From: Gammaproteobacteria bacterium
GTDB taxonomy: Bacteria > Pseudomonadota > Gammaproteobacteria > Steroidobacterales > Foliamicaceae
Reading direction: 5' to 3'
Assembly: GCA_011523505.1 (NCBI GenBank)
Contig: WTGP01000043.1
Span: 1-64,000 of the forward strand
DNA length: 64,000 nt
This document shows positions 1 through 7,979 of this stretch, piece by piece. Numbering within the stretch: position 1 is the first letter of the stretch; each line of letters opens with the position of its first letter. The position numbers were made by a program, and so were the translations under genes. The notes beneath the pieces were generated by a model that was given only the letters and a program-made list of their open reading frames with translations, was not told where the DNA came from and did no database searches.

Positions 1-2592
1 TTCGCCGAAATCGAACCGAAGTGGCAAGCGCGCTGGGAGCGTGAAGAAACCTTCAGGACGCCGGCCAGGCCCGATCATTCGCGGCCCAAGGCCTACATCC
101 TGGACATGTTCCCGTATCCCAGCGGCGCCGGACTGCACGTCGGCCACCCGGAGGGCTACACGGCGACCGACATCGTTGCCCGTTACAAGCGCATGCGCGG
201 CTACAACGTCCTTCACCCGATCGGCTGGGACGCCTTCGGCCTGCCGGCCGAGCAGTACGCCGTGCGCACCAATACGCATCCGCGGGTGACCACGCGCCGC
301 AATATCGACCGGTTCCGCACGCAACTGAAATCGCTGGGGTTTTCGTACGACTGGTCGCGCGAGTTCAGCACCGCCGACCCGGACTATTACCGCTGGACGC
401 AGTGGATATTCCTCAAGCTCCACGAGCGTGGGCTCGCCTACCAGGACGAGCAGCCGGTCTGGTGGTGCCCCGAACTCGGCACCACCCTGGCCAACGAGGA
501 AGTCGTGGAAGGGCGTTCGGAAGTCGGCGGTTTTGCCTGCGAGCGCCGGCCCCTGAGGCAGTGGATGCTCAGGATCACCGAGTACGCGGAGCGCCTGCTG
601 GACGGGCTGGACGGACTGGACTGGCCGGAATCGACGCTGGAGATGCAGCGCAACTGGATCGGCCGCTCGGTGGGCGCGGAGATCGACTTCGAGCTGATCG
701 GTAGCGACGAGAAGATCCGGGTATTCAGTACCCGCCCCGACACGATCTTCGGCGCCACTTTTCTCGCCCTCTCGCCGGAGCATCCGCTGGTCGAGAAGCT
801 CGCGACGCCCCAGCGTATCGACGGGGTGCGGCGCTATTGCCTTGATGCGGCGCGCAAGAGCCAGCGCGATCGCGCAGCCGACGCGCACGACCGCAGCGGC
901 GTGGACACGGGAGCGCGGGCCCGGCACCCGGTCACCGGCGAGGAAGTACCGGTGTGGGTGGCCGACTACGTGCTGATGGGATACGGCACCGGGGCGATCA
1001 TGGGCGTTCCCGGCGAGGACCAGCGCGACTGGGAGTTCGCGCTTGAGAATTCGCTGAAGGTCGTGCGCACCGTTCAACCTCCGGAGGGCTACGAGGACGC
1101 CGCCTTCAGCGGCGAGGGCGTGGTGATCAACAGCGATTTCCTGAACGGCATGCGCATGGAGGAAGCCAAGCAGGCCGCGGTGGACTGGCTTGAGCGGCAC
1201 GGCCGGGGCCGGCCGAGGATCGCCTACCGCCTGCGCGACTGGCTGTTCAGCCGCCAGCGTTACTGGGGCGAGCCGTTTCCGGTCGTGTTCGTGGACGGCG
1301 TTGCGCGTCCCCTTCCGGAAACCGATCTGCCGCTGACGCTCCCGGACCTTGAGGACTTCCGGCCCAGCGGATCTCCGGAGGGGCCGCTGGCCAAGGCTGC
1401 GGACTGGCTGGACACGGTCGATCCGTCCAGCGGCCGGCCGGCGCGCCGCGAGACCAACACCATGCCGCAATGGGCGGGTTCGTGCTGGTACTACCTGCGC
1501 TTCATCGATCCCCACAATCCGGGCCGCCTGGTGGATCCGGAACTGGAGCGTTACTGGATGCCGGTGGACCTGTACATCGGCGGCGCCGAACACGCCGTGC
1601 TGCATCTCCTCTACGCGCGGTTCTGGCACAAGGTGCTGTACGACGCGGGCCTGGTGTCCTGCGACGAGCCTTTCCGCAAGGTCGTGCATCAGGGCGTGAT
1701 TCTCGGCGAGCGCGAATACACCGCCTACCGGGACGATGCCGGCGCGCTGGTCTCGGCGGAACGCGCGCGCCGCGTGAGCGGCTCGCAACCGGCGGCCTAC
1801 GTGGAGAAGGACAGCGGCGAGGAACTTGAACCCGTGGCCGTCAGCGAGGACGACGTGCTCAAGAGTGGAGAGAATTTCGTTCTGACCGCGGATGCGTCCG
1901 TAGTCCTCGAATCGCGCGCCCACAAGATGTCCAAGTCGCGCGGCAACGTGGTCAACCCCGACGATGTTCTGAGCCACTGCGGCGCCGATGCATTTCGCAT
2001 CTACGAGATGTTCCTGGGGCCGCTGGAGAAATCGAAGCCCTGGAGTACCCGCGGGGTGGAGGGTCCGCACCGGTTCCTCAACCGGCTGTGGGCGCTGCTC
2101 GAGCGCGGGGTGGCCGAGAAGGACCCGGACGCGGAGCAGATGCGGCTTTTGCATCGCACCATCGCGAAGGTCACCGAGGACATCCGGACGCTGCGGCTGA
2201 ACACGGCCATCGCCGCATTGATGGAGCTGGTCAATGCGGCCGCGCGCTGGGACGAATTGCCGCGCGGCGTAGCCGAGCCTTTGGTGCTGCTGGTCAGCCC
2301 CTTCGCGCCGCACGTGGGCGAAGAACTCTGGGAACGCCTGGGCCACGCCGAATCGCTGGCCAATGCGCCCTGGCCGGAGGCGCGCGAGGAATGGCTGAAG
2401 AAGGAGACCGTGGAGATCGCGGTTCAAATCAACGGCAAGCTTCGCGCCAGCATCCGGGTGGCGGCCGGCGCCGAACGCGACGACGTGCTGGCGGCCGCGC
2501 GCGGGAACGAGCGGGTGGCCGCCCACCTGGCGGAAATTCCGATCCTGCGGGAGGTGTATGTGCCCGGCCGCGTCGTGAATTTCGTGGTGTGA
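1..2592 (+). CDS. leuS: leucyl-tRNA synthetase (5' truncated by window)
   Basis: Class I aminoacyl-tRNA synthetase that charges tRNA-Leu in the cytoplasm. The frame is open from base 1, so the true start lies upstream and only a few residues appear to be missing. The HIGH-type motif reads HVGH at nt 136-147 and KMSKS is at nt 1924-1938; the editing domain lies between them and the anticodon-binding region follows. The context 'GLHVGHPEGYTATD' and the long insert before KMSKS (HQGVILGEREYTAY onward) resemble the LeuRS type I know from Bacteroidetes and Verrucomicrobia rather than the E. coli type (LHMGHVRNYT). lptE starts 6 nt after the stop, as in gammaproteobacteria. Confidence 0.97.
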   Translation, partial: FAEIEPKWQARWEREETFRTPARPDHSRPKAYILDMFPYPSGAGLHVGHPEGYTATDIVARYKRMRGYNVLHPIGWDAFGLPAEQYAVRTNTHPRVTTRRNIDRFRTQLKSLGFSYDWSREFSTADPDYYRWTQWIFLKLHERGLAYQDEQPVWWCPELGTTLANEEVVEGRSEVGGFACERRPLRQWMLRITEYAERLLDGLDGLDWPESTLEMQRNWIGRSVGAEIDFELIGSDEKIRVFSTRPDTIFGATFLALSPEHPLVEKLATPQRIDGVRRYCLDAARKSQRDRAADAHDRSGVDTGARARHPVTGEEVPVWVADYVLMGYGTGAIMGVPGEDQRDWEFALENSLKVVRTVQPPEGYEDAAFSGEGVVINSDFLNGMRMEEAKQAAVDWLERHGRGRPRIAYRLRDWLFSRQRYWGEPFPVVFVDGVARPLPETDLPLTLPDLEDFRPSGSPEGPLAKAADWLDTVDPSSGRPARRETNTMPQWAGSCWYYLRFIDPHNPGRLVDPELERYWMPVDLYIGGAEHAVLHLLYARFWHKVLYDAGLVSCDEPFRKVVHQGVILGEREYTAYRDDAGALVSAERARRVSGSQPAAYVEKDSGEELEPVAVSEDDVLKSGENFVLTADASVVLESRAHKMSKSRGNVVNPDDVLSHCGADAFRIYEMFLGPLEKSKPWSTRGVEGPHRFLNRLWALLERGVAEKDPDAEQMRLLHRTIAKVTEDIRTLRLNTAIAALMELVNAAARWDELPRGVAEPLVLLVSPFAPHVGEELWERLGHAESLANAPWPEAREEWLKKETVEIAVQINGKLRASIRVAAGAERDDVLAAARGNERVAAHLAEIPILREVYVPGRVVNFVV

Positions 2593-2597
2593 CCCTC

Positions 2598-3116
2598 ATG
2601 CGGGCTTTTCTGCCACGCGTTACCGCGGCGTGCGCACTGTCGCTCCTGCTCGCGGCCTGCGGCTTTCAGTTTCAGGGGCCGCTTGAGTTCCCGGCGCTGT
2701 CCGGCGGCATCTGGCTGCAAAGCGCCCATGGGTCGACGCCGCTTCGGCGCGCCCTCAACGAGCAATTGCGACTGGCCGGGGTCACGGTGCATGGCGAGCC
2801 CGGGGAGGACGTTGCAATCCTGCGTCTGCTGGACGACGAGAGCGAAGAGAGCCTCGTGGCGATTTCCGCGAACAATCTGCCCACGGTCACGGAAATCAGC
2901 TACCGCGTGCGCTACACACTCAGACTCGGCCCGGCGCGGCTGATCGAGGCGCGTGAGCGCGAAGTGAACCACACCCGCGTGCAGGACGAGTTCCGGGTGC
3001 TGGGAATGGAGCGCGAGACCGAGGTCCTGCGCGACGCCCTGGCCGAGGAACTGGCCTGGCAGATACTCCGCGACCTGGCCGCGCTTCCGCCTCCCGCGGC
3101 AGCCGGCGGGCCATGA
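2598..3116 (+). CDS. lptE: LPS-assembly lipoprotein LptE
   Basis: Outer-membrane lipoprotein that plugs and assembles the LptD translocon for lipopolysaccharide export. The 172-residue product has a lipoprotein signal peptide ending in LLAAC-G (lipobox at residues 17-20, Cys20 lipidated) and the LptE-typical opening CGFQFQGPL. The ATG at 2598 is chosen because it gives the signal peptide; the frame is open further upstream inside leuS. Position directly after leuS is the classical gammaproteobacterial arrangement, but here cysS follows instead of holA. The stop overlaps the cysS start (ATGA). Confidence 0.92.
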   Translation: MRAFLPRVTAACALSLLLAACGFQFQGPLEFPALSGGIWLQSAHGSTPLRRALNEQLRLAGVTVHGEPGEDVAILRLLDDESEESLVAISANNLPTVTEISYRVRYTLRLGPARLIEAREREVNHTRVQDEFRVLGMERETEVLRDALAEELAWQILRDLAALPPPAAAGGP

Positions 3117-4516
3117 TCAGCCTCCACAACACCCTGGGCGGCGAACGCCAGCCCTTCGTTCCCGGCGATGCGGACCGTGTGACCATGTACGTGTGCGGGC
3201 CGACAGTCTATGGTCCCGCTCACATCGGCAACGCCCGCCCGGCGGTGGTGTTCGACGTGCTGGCGCGCCTGTTGCGCCGCCGCTACAGGCTGGTCTATGC
3301 CAGCAACATCACCGACGTGGACGACAAGATCAACCAGGCGGCCGCCGAACAAGGCGTGCCGATCGCAGCGGTCGCGCAGCGTTGGATCCGGACCTGGCGG
3401 GAAGACATGGCCGGGCTGGGCGTGCTTGCGCCGGACCGGCAACCTCTCGCGACGGAACACGTGCCGCAGATGATCAGCCTGGTCAAGAGCCTGCTGAAGT
3501 CGGGGCATGCCTACGAGGCGGAGGGCCATGTGCTGTTCCGGGTGGGCGCGTATGCCGCGTACGGCGAGCTTTCCGGGCGCAATCGCGACGAGCAGATTGC
3601 CGGCGCCAGGGTCGAGGTTGCGCCGTACAAGGAGGACCCGGCCGACTTCGTGCTCTGGAAGCCGTCTTCCGAAGAACTGCCCGGCTGGGAAAGCCCCTGG
3701 GGGCGCGGGCGCCCCGGCTGGCACCTCGAATGCTCGGCCATGGCCCGCGAGCACCTGGGAGAGACGATCGACATTCACGGCGGGGGCCGGGACCTGATCT
3801 TCCCGCACCATGAGAACGAGATCGCGCAGAGCCGCTGTGGCCATGGCGCCCCCCTGGCCCGCTACTGGATGCACAACGGCATGATCCGCATGGGCAAGTC
3901 GAAGATGGCCAAGTCCCGGGGAAACATCCTGACGATTCGCGAATTGCGCGGGAAAATCCCGGGCGAGGTCCTGCGGCTGGCCCTTCTGAGCGCGCGTTAC
4001 CGGGACCCGCTTGAGTGGACCGACGAGCTGGTTGCAACGTCCCGGCAGCGCCTGGACCGCCTGTATCGCGTTCTGCTCGACTGCGCTGAGGATTCCCGCG
4101 AAGGAGGGACGCCTTCGCCCCCGGGAGGATCTGCACGCACAGCGGAACCGTCACCCGAGCTGGTCCGCGCGTTGGAGGACGACCTCAACACGCCGGCGGC
4201 CCTGAGCGTGCTGGCCGGGGAGGCGCGCAAGCTGCGGGCCGGAGCCGTGGAACCGGTCGCGGGGGCGGCCGCGCTCAAGGCCGGCGGCTTCCTCATGGGT
4301 ATTCTTCAGGCCGATCCTGTGGAGTGGTTTACGGCCGTGGAGAGCGGACCGGAGCTCACCGCCGAGGAAATCGCAGCGCGTATCGGCGAGCGGGCCAGGC
4401 AGCGTGACGCCGGCGACTATGCCGCGGCCGACCGCATCCGCGATGAGCTCGCCGGATGCGGCGTGATCCTGGAAGACGGCCCGCAAGGCACTACCTGGCG
4501 CCGGGCGGCGCTATGA
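3113..4516 (+). CDS. cysS: cysteinyl-tRNA synthetase
   Basis: Charges tRNA-Cys. The 467-residue product carries [13 protein letters not shown] (HIGH-type motif and first zinc Cys) near residues 27-40, further zinc ligands in GWHLECSAM and FPHHENE, and KMAKS at residues 264-268. Signatures such as [16 protein letters not shown] look more alphaproteobacterial than E. coli-like. Between the catalytic part and the C-terminal helical domain, nt 4094-4126 carry a palindromic repeat translated as [12 protein letters not shown], an apparent in-frame insertion of a dispersed element into a linker. The gene overlaps lptE by 4 nt, suggesting translational coupling. Confidence 0.97.
   Translation: MISLHNTLGGERQPFVPGDADRVTMYVCGPTVYGPAHIGNARPAVVFDVLARLLRRRYRLVYASNITDVDDKINQAAAEQGVPIAAVAQRWIRTWREDMAGLGVLAPDRQPLATEHVPQMISLVKSLLKSGHAYEAEGHVLFRVGAYAAYGELSGRNRDEQIAGARVEVAPYKEDPADFVLWKPSSEELPGWESPWGRGRPGWHLECSAMAREHLGETIDIHGGGRDLIFPHHENEIAQSRCGHGAPLARYWMHNGMIRMGKSKMAKSRGNILTIRELRGKIPGEVLRLALLSARYRDPLEWTDELVATSRQRLDRLYRVLLDCAEDSREGGTPSPPGGSARTAEPSPELVRALEDDLNTPAALSVLAGEARKLRAGAVEPVAGAAALKAGGFLMGILQADPVEWFTAVESGPELTAEEIAARIGERARQRDAGDYAAADRIRDELAGCGVILEDGPQGTTWRRAAL
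4094..4126. repeat. REP-like palindrome inside cysS
   Basis: The core gcgaagg-agggacg-ccttcgc (4098-4118) forms a hairpin, bracketed by tcccg (4094-4098) and cggga (4122-4126). The 17-base centre (4100-4116) matches the palindrome at 16774-16790 at 14 of 17 positions. One pair of differences is compensatory (A-T for G-C), so the stem is kept. It lies in frame in a linker of CysRS. Confidence 0.55.
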
Positions 4517-4523
4517 TTGGCCC

Positions 4524-4994
4524 ATGAGCAAGCTGTTTGCACCCCGGCGGACCGTGGTCCAGGTGGAGGAGAGCGCCGAGCTGGCGCCCAAATTCGACGC
4601 CGGCGGCCTGATCCCGGCCGTGGTAACGGACCACGGCAGCGGGGAACTGCTGATGCACGCCTACATGAACCGCGAGGCGCTCGAGCTGACCATAACGACG
4701 GGCGAGGCGCATTACTTCAGCCGCAGCCGGAACAAACTCTGGCGGAAGGGGGAAACCAGCGGGCTGAAGCAGCGGGTGCGCGAACTGCTGATCGACGACG
4801 ATCAGGACTGCGTATGGCTGCGGGTGGAACTGACCGGCGGCGCGAGTTGCCACGTGGGTTACCGGTCCTGCTTCTATCGCCGGGTCCCGCTGACTTCGGG
4901 CGGCGGGCCGGTCGAGCTGGAATTCACCGAGAGCGACAAGGTGTTCGATCCGGAGCAGGTCTACGCCGGGCAGGAAAACCCCACCCGATTGTGA
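4524..4994 (+). CDS. hisI: phosphoribosyl-AMP cyclohydrolase
   Basis: Third step of histidine biosynthesis: opens the purine ring of phosphoribosyl-AMP. The 156-residue product contains the PRA-CH core, with [15 protein letters not shown], the metal-binding acidic run DDDQD followed by Cys, and [10 protein letters not shown] supplying the zinc cysteines. It is the stand-alone cyclohydrolase without a fused HisE pyrophosphohydrolase. No other his genes are in the window, so the gene sits outside a his operon. It starts 7 nt after cysS, and its stop overlaps the GTG start of sufE. Confidence 0.93.
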   Translation: MSKLFAPRRTVVQVEESAELAPKFDAGGLIPAVVTDHGSGELLMHAYMNREALELTITTGEAHYFSRSRNKLWRKGETSGLKQRVRELLIDDDQDCVWLRVELTGGASCHVGYRSCFYRRVPLTSGGGPVELEFTESDKVFDPEQVYAGQENPTRL

Positions 4995-5425
4995 GCGTCG
5001 AACCGCCGTCCCCCGGAACTCTGCGGGACGCCCAGGAAGAACTGCTCGAAGAGCTTGGCTTCTTCGACAGCTGGATGGAGCGCTATCAGCACATTATCGA
5101 ACTGGGCCGCAATGCGCCCGACTTTCCCGACGAGTGGCGGATCGAGGACAATCGCCTGCGCGGCTGCCAGTCCCAGGTGTGGCTGAAGTCCTGGCAGGAT
5201 GAGGGGCGCCTTTTCTTTCTTGCGATCAGCGATTCCGCGATCGTTTCCGGGCTGGCGGCGATCCTGATGCGCGTTTACAGCGGGCGGCGCCCGGCGGAGA
5301 TCGTGGAGACGCCGCCCGACTTCATCGCCGGGGCCGGCCTGGACCGGCACCTGAGCCCGACCCGCAGCAACGGCCTGCATTCCATGGTGAACGAAATCCG
5401 GCAGCGGGCCGTAAAATGTCTCTAG
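4991..5425 (+). CDS. sufE: SufE-family cysteine desulfuration protein
   Basis: Sulfur acceptor that takes persulfide sulfur from a cysteine desulfurase (SufS or CsdA) for Fe-S cluster assembly. The 144-residue product shows the SufE fold signature, with [11 protein letters not shown] containing the acceptor Cys59, and [11 protein letters not shown] at the C-terminus. The GTG at 4991 is chosen because it overlaps the hisI stop (GTGA) and leaves a normal-length SufE; the frame is open further upstream inside hisI. No sufS or suf operon is nearby, so it is a stand-alone copy. It overlaps yidD by 10 nt. Confidence 0.9.
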   Translation: MSVEPPSPGTLRDAQEELLEELGFFDSWMERYQHIIELGRNAPDFPDEWRIEDNRLRGCQSQVWLKSWQDEGRLFFLAISDSAIVSGLAAILMRVYSGRRPAEIVETPPDFIAGAGLDRHLSPTRSNGLHSMVNEIRQRAVKCL

Positions 5426-5664
5426 TGTCATTTTTGAAAGCCGGGGCCATTGCGCTGATCCGCGCCTACCAGCTTTGCGTGTCTCCTTTCCTGGGTCCCC
5501 GCTGCCGCTTCCAGCCGACCTGTTCCCAATACGCCAGGGAAGCCATCGAAACTCACGGCCTGCCGCGCGGCTTCGGGATGTCCCTGCGCCGCCTGCTGCG
5601 CTGCCACCCGCTGGGCCCATCGGGCTGGGACCCGGTGCCGCCCGTCAAGATTGACCGGCCCTAG
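5416..5664 (+). CDS. yidD: membrane protein insertion efficiency factor YidD
   Basis: Small amphipathic protein (82 residues) associated with YidC-dependent insertion of inner-membrane proteins. The family core is obvious: [18 protein letters not shown], then [11 protein letters not shown] and the C-terminal [13 protein letters not shown]. In most proteobacteria yidD lies in the rpmH-rnpA-yidD-yidC locus; here it is between sufE and a Trm112-like gene, away from that context. It overlaps the end of sufE by 10 nt. Confidence 0.93.
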   Translation: MSLVSFLKAGAIALIRAYQLCVSPFLGPRCRFQPTCSQYAREAIETHGLPRGFGMSLRRLLRCHPLGPSGWDPVPPVKIDRP

Positions 5665-5679
5665 GGACGGCACACTGAC

Positions 5680-5937
5680 GTGGACGAATCCTTTCTGTCG
5701 CTCCTGCGTTGCCCGAGGACCGGCGGCGAACTGCGCCCGGCCGGGGCGGAGGAGCTTGCGGTATACAACGAAGGCGTCGGGGAAGGGAGGTTGAGCAACG
5801 CCGCCGGCCGGAAACTCACGCAGGCGATGGAAGGCGCGCTGGTCTCCGAATGCGGCAGCTGGCTCTACCCGGTGCATGAAGGCATTCCGGTGCTGCTGGT
5901 CGAGGAAGCTGTCGCGCTCGCCGATACGTGCGCCTGA
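5680..5937 (+). CDS. Trm112/YcaR-like small protein
   Basis: 85-residue protein of the Trm112p-like family (UPF0434/YcaR type). It opens with SFLSLLRCPRTGGELR, typical of the family's single zinc-ribbon-like Cys-Pro turn, and has the C-terminal strand LYPVHEGIPVLLVEEA. In bacteria these proteins are often near lpxK/kdsB and have been linked to methyltransferase partnering; a specific role here is not visible. It starts with GTG at 5680, preceded by a GGGACGG stretch. It overlaps the GTG start of holA by 10 nt. Confidence 0.85.
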   Translation: MDESFLSLLRCPRTGGELRPAGAEELAVYNEGVGEGRLSNAAGRKLTQAMEGALVSECGSWLYPVHEGIPVLLVEEAVALADTCA

Positions 5938-6953
5938 CCCCGAACGAACTGCCGGCCGCCCTAGAGCGAGGGCTGGCGCCCCTGTACCTGCTGTCCGGGG
6001 CGGAGCCGCTGTTGCTGGACGAAGCGGTTGACCGGGTCCGGGCCGCCGCGCGCGCCGGCGGCTTTTCCGAACGCTCGCTTCACCTGGCCGACGCTCGTTA
6101 CAACTGGGGCGAGTTGTACGCCGACGCCTGCAGCCAATCGCTGTTCGCCAGCCGGCGGCTGGTCGAAGTCCGGATGCCGGGCGGCAAGCCGGGCGCCGCC
6201 GGCGCGAAAGTGCTCAAGGAACTGTCCGGCTCGGTCCCCGAGGACAATCTGATCATGGTGGTTGCCGGAGCGCTCGACCGCAACGCCCGAAGAAGCGCCT
6301 GGGTGGGGGCGCTGGAGAAGGCCGGGACCTGGGTCGATGCGCCGCTGCTGTCCGCCCGCGAGCAGCGCGGCTGGATCAGCGACCGTTTGGCCGGCGAGGG
6401 TTTCCAGCCCGACGAAGCGGCCGTCACGCTGCTGGCCGAGCGCACCGAGGGCAACCTGCTGTCCGCCCGGCAGCAAATCGACAAGCTGGCGCTCGCCCAC
6501 GATCCCGGACCGCTGTCCGTGGACGCGGTCATGGAGGCCATCGCGGACGCCAGCCGGTTCGACGTATTTCAGCTCGGCTCGGCCGCCCTGGGCCAGGACC
6601 TGCGGCGGACAGCGCGCATTCTCGCCGGGCTAAGGCGCGAACGTGCGCCTCTGACCCTGATTCTCTGGGTCCTCGTTCGCGACATCACGACACTGGCGGA
6701 CCTGTACTGGCGAACGGCGCGGGGCGACAGCCTGCCCTCGGCCATGGGTGCGCTCAGGGTATGGTCGAGCCGCAAGGCCGAGTTCCGCTCGGCGCTGAAG
6801 CGCCACGGCGCCCGTTCCATCCGCCGGCTGCTCGTTCGCTCCGCGCGGGCCGACCAGGTCATCAAGGGCGCCCGGCCGGGAGAGCCGTGGACGGAACTTC
6901 AGCTTCTGGCCTTCGGCCTGGCGGAGCCGCATCGTATGGGCGCGGATCGATGA
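5928..6953 (+). CDS. holA: DNA polymerase III subunit delta
   Basis: Delta subunit of the clamp loader, which opens the beta sliding clamp. The 341-residue product has the delta signature LYLLSGAEPLLLDEAVDRVR near the N-terminus, followed by the degenerate AAA+ region (RRLVEVRMPGGKPG, DNLIMVVAGALDR) and the C-terminal helical domain with LGQDLRRTARILAGLR. It starts at GTG 5928 inside the Trm112-like gene, and its stop overlaps nadD (ATGA). In gammaproteobacteria holA normally follows lptE directly; five genes intervene here. Confidence 0.93.
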   Translation: MRLTPNELPAALERGLAPLYLLSGAEPLLLDEAVDRVRAAARAGGFSERSLHLADARYNWGELYADACSQSLFASRRLVEVRMPGGKPGAAGAKVLKELSGSVPEDNLIMVVAGALDRNARRSAWVGALEKAGTWVDAPLLSAREQRGWISDRLAGEGFQPDEAAVTLLAERTEGNLLSARQQIDKLALAHDPGPLSVDAVMEAIADASRFDVFQLGSAALGQDLRRTARILAGLRRERAPLTLILWVLVRDITTLADLYWRTARGDSLPSAMGALRVWSSRKAEFRSALKRHGARSIRRLLVRSARADQVIKGARPGEPWTELQLLAFGLAEPHRMGADR

Positions 6954-7609
6954 GCGAGCGGCGGGACACGGCGCTGGGACTGCTGGGCGGCAGTTTCGAC
7001 CCGGTGCACAGGGGGCATGTCGCCCTTGCGCGCCGGCTGGCCGATGCGGCGAGGCTGTCCGAGGTGCGATTCGTGATCGCCGCCACCCCGCCGCACCGCA
7101 CCGCCCTGGTGGCCTCCGCGCCGCTCAGGCTGCGGATGCTCAAGGCGGCGCTGGAGGGCATACCCGGTTTCTCGGTGGAAGAGTGCGAACTGGGTCCTTC
7201 CGCCACTGGCTATACGGTGGACACTCTCGAGTTCCTGAAGCGCGCGAACCCCGGGCGCACGCTCTGCTGGATGATGGGGTTCGATTCCTTCCTTACGCTG
7301 CCGACCTGGCGCCGCTGGAGGTCGATTTTCGACCTGGCGCACGTACTGGTCGGAGCGCGCGCCGGCCATCAGGCACCGCTGCCCGCGGCCCTCAAGGCGG
7401 AAATCGAGTCGCGTTCGATTGCGGACCATCGGGAGCTCAAGGCCTCGGAAGCCGGCCGCATCATGATTTGCCGCAAGCCGGTGGCGGCGGTTTCTTCCAG
7501 CCGGGTGCGCAGCGCGGCACGGTCGGGGGAGCTTGCGCAGGACCTGATATCGGCCCGTGTCGCGCGAATCATCTCGGATTCCGGCGCCTACGCCGGAGGT
7601 GAGAATTGA
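6950..7609 (+). CDS. nadD: nicotinate-nucleotide adenylyltransferase
   Basis: Converts nicotinate mononucleotide and ATP to deamido-NAD in NAD synthesis. The 219-residue product has the nucleotidyltransferase motif LGGSFDPVHRGH at residues 11-22 and the C-terminal SSSRVR, equivalent to the family's ISSTxIR motif. The ATG at 6950 overlaps the holA stop by 4 nt; a longer open frame runs upstream inside holA. The stop overlaps the next start (TTGA). The holA-nadD-rsfS order is the conserved proteobacterial one. Confidence 0.95.
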   Translation: MSERRDTALGLLGGSFDPVHRGHVALARRLADAARLSEVRFVIAATPPHRTALVASAPLRLRMLKAALEGIPGFSVEECELGPSATGYTVDTLEFLKRANPGRTLCWMMGFDSFLTLPTWRRWRSIFDLAHVLVGARAGHQAPLPAALKAEIESRSIADHRELKASEAGRIMICRKPVAAVSSSRVRSAARSGELAQDLISARVARIISDSGAYAGGEN

Positions 7610-7965
7610 GCGCCCGTTCCACAGTGCCGGACATGGCCCTCGTGCGCCTGGCCGAAGGCATCCTGGACGAATTGCAGGCCTCCGAAGTGCGCCTGCTCGA
7701 CGTGCGCTCGCAAACGGGGATGACCGATTTCATGCTGATCGCGACCGGCCGTAACGCGCGTCACATCCGGGCCCTGGCCGATCGCCTGACCGAACGAAGC
7801 AAGAAGGCCGGGCACCGCGTCCTGGGCGTGGAAGGCCTGCAATGGGGCGAATGGGTGCTGATCGATCTGGGCGACCTGGTGGTCCACCTCATGCGGCAGG
7901 AAACGCGGGACTTCTACAAGCTGGAGGACTTGTGGGAGTTTGACAGCGCCGCCGCGGGAACCTGA
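7606..7965 (+). CDS. rsfS: ribosomal silencing factor RsfS
   Basis: Binds ribosomal protein L14 and blocks subunit joining when nutrients are short. The 119-residue product carries the Iojap/RsfS core: VRSQTGMTDFMLIATGRNARHI, then GVEGLQWGEWVLIDLGDLVVHL. The TTG at 7606 overlaps the nadD stop; ATG at 7633 is an alternative start that trims nine residues and keeps the whole domain. rlmH and mrdA, which usually come next in gammaproteobacteria, are absent; yhdP follows. Confidence 0.92.
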   Translation: MSARSTVPDMALVRLAEGILDELQASEVRLLDVRSQTGMTDFMLIATGRNARHIRALADRLTERSKKAGHRVLGVEGLQWGEWVLIDLGDLVVHLMRQETRDFYKLEDLWEFDSAAAGT

Positions 7966-7979
7966 CGGTCCGGCGGCAT

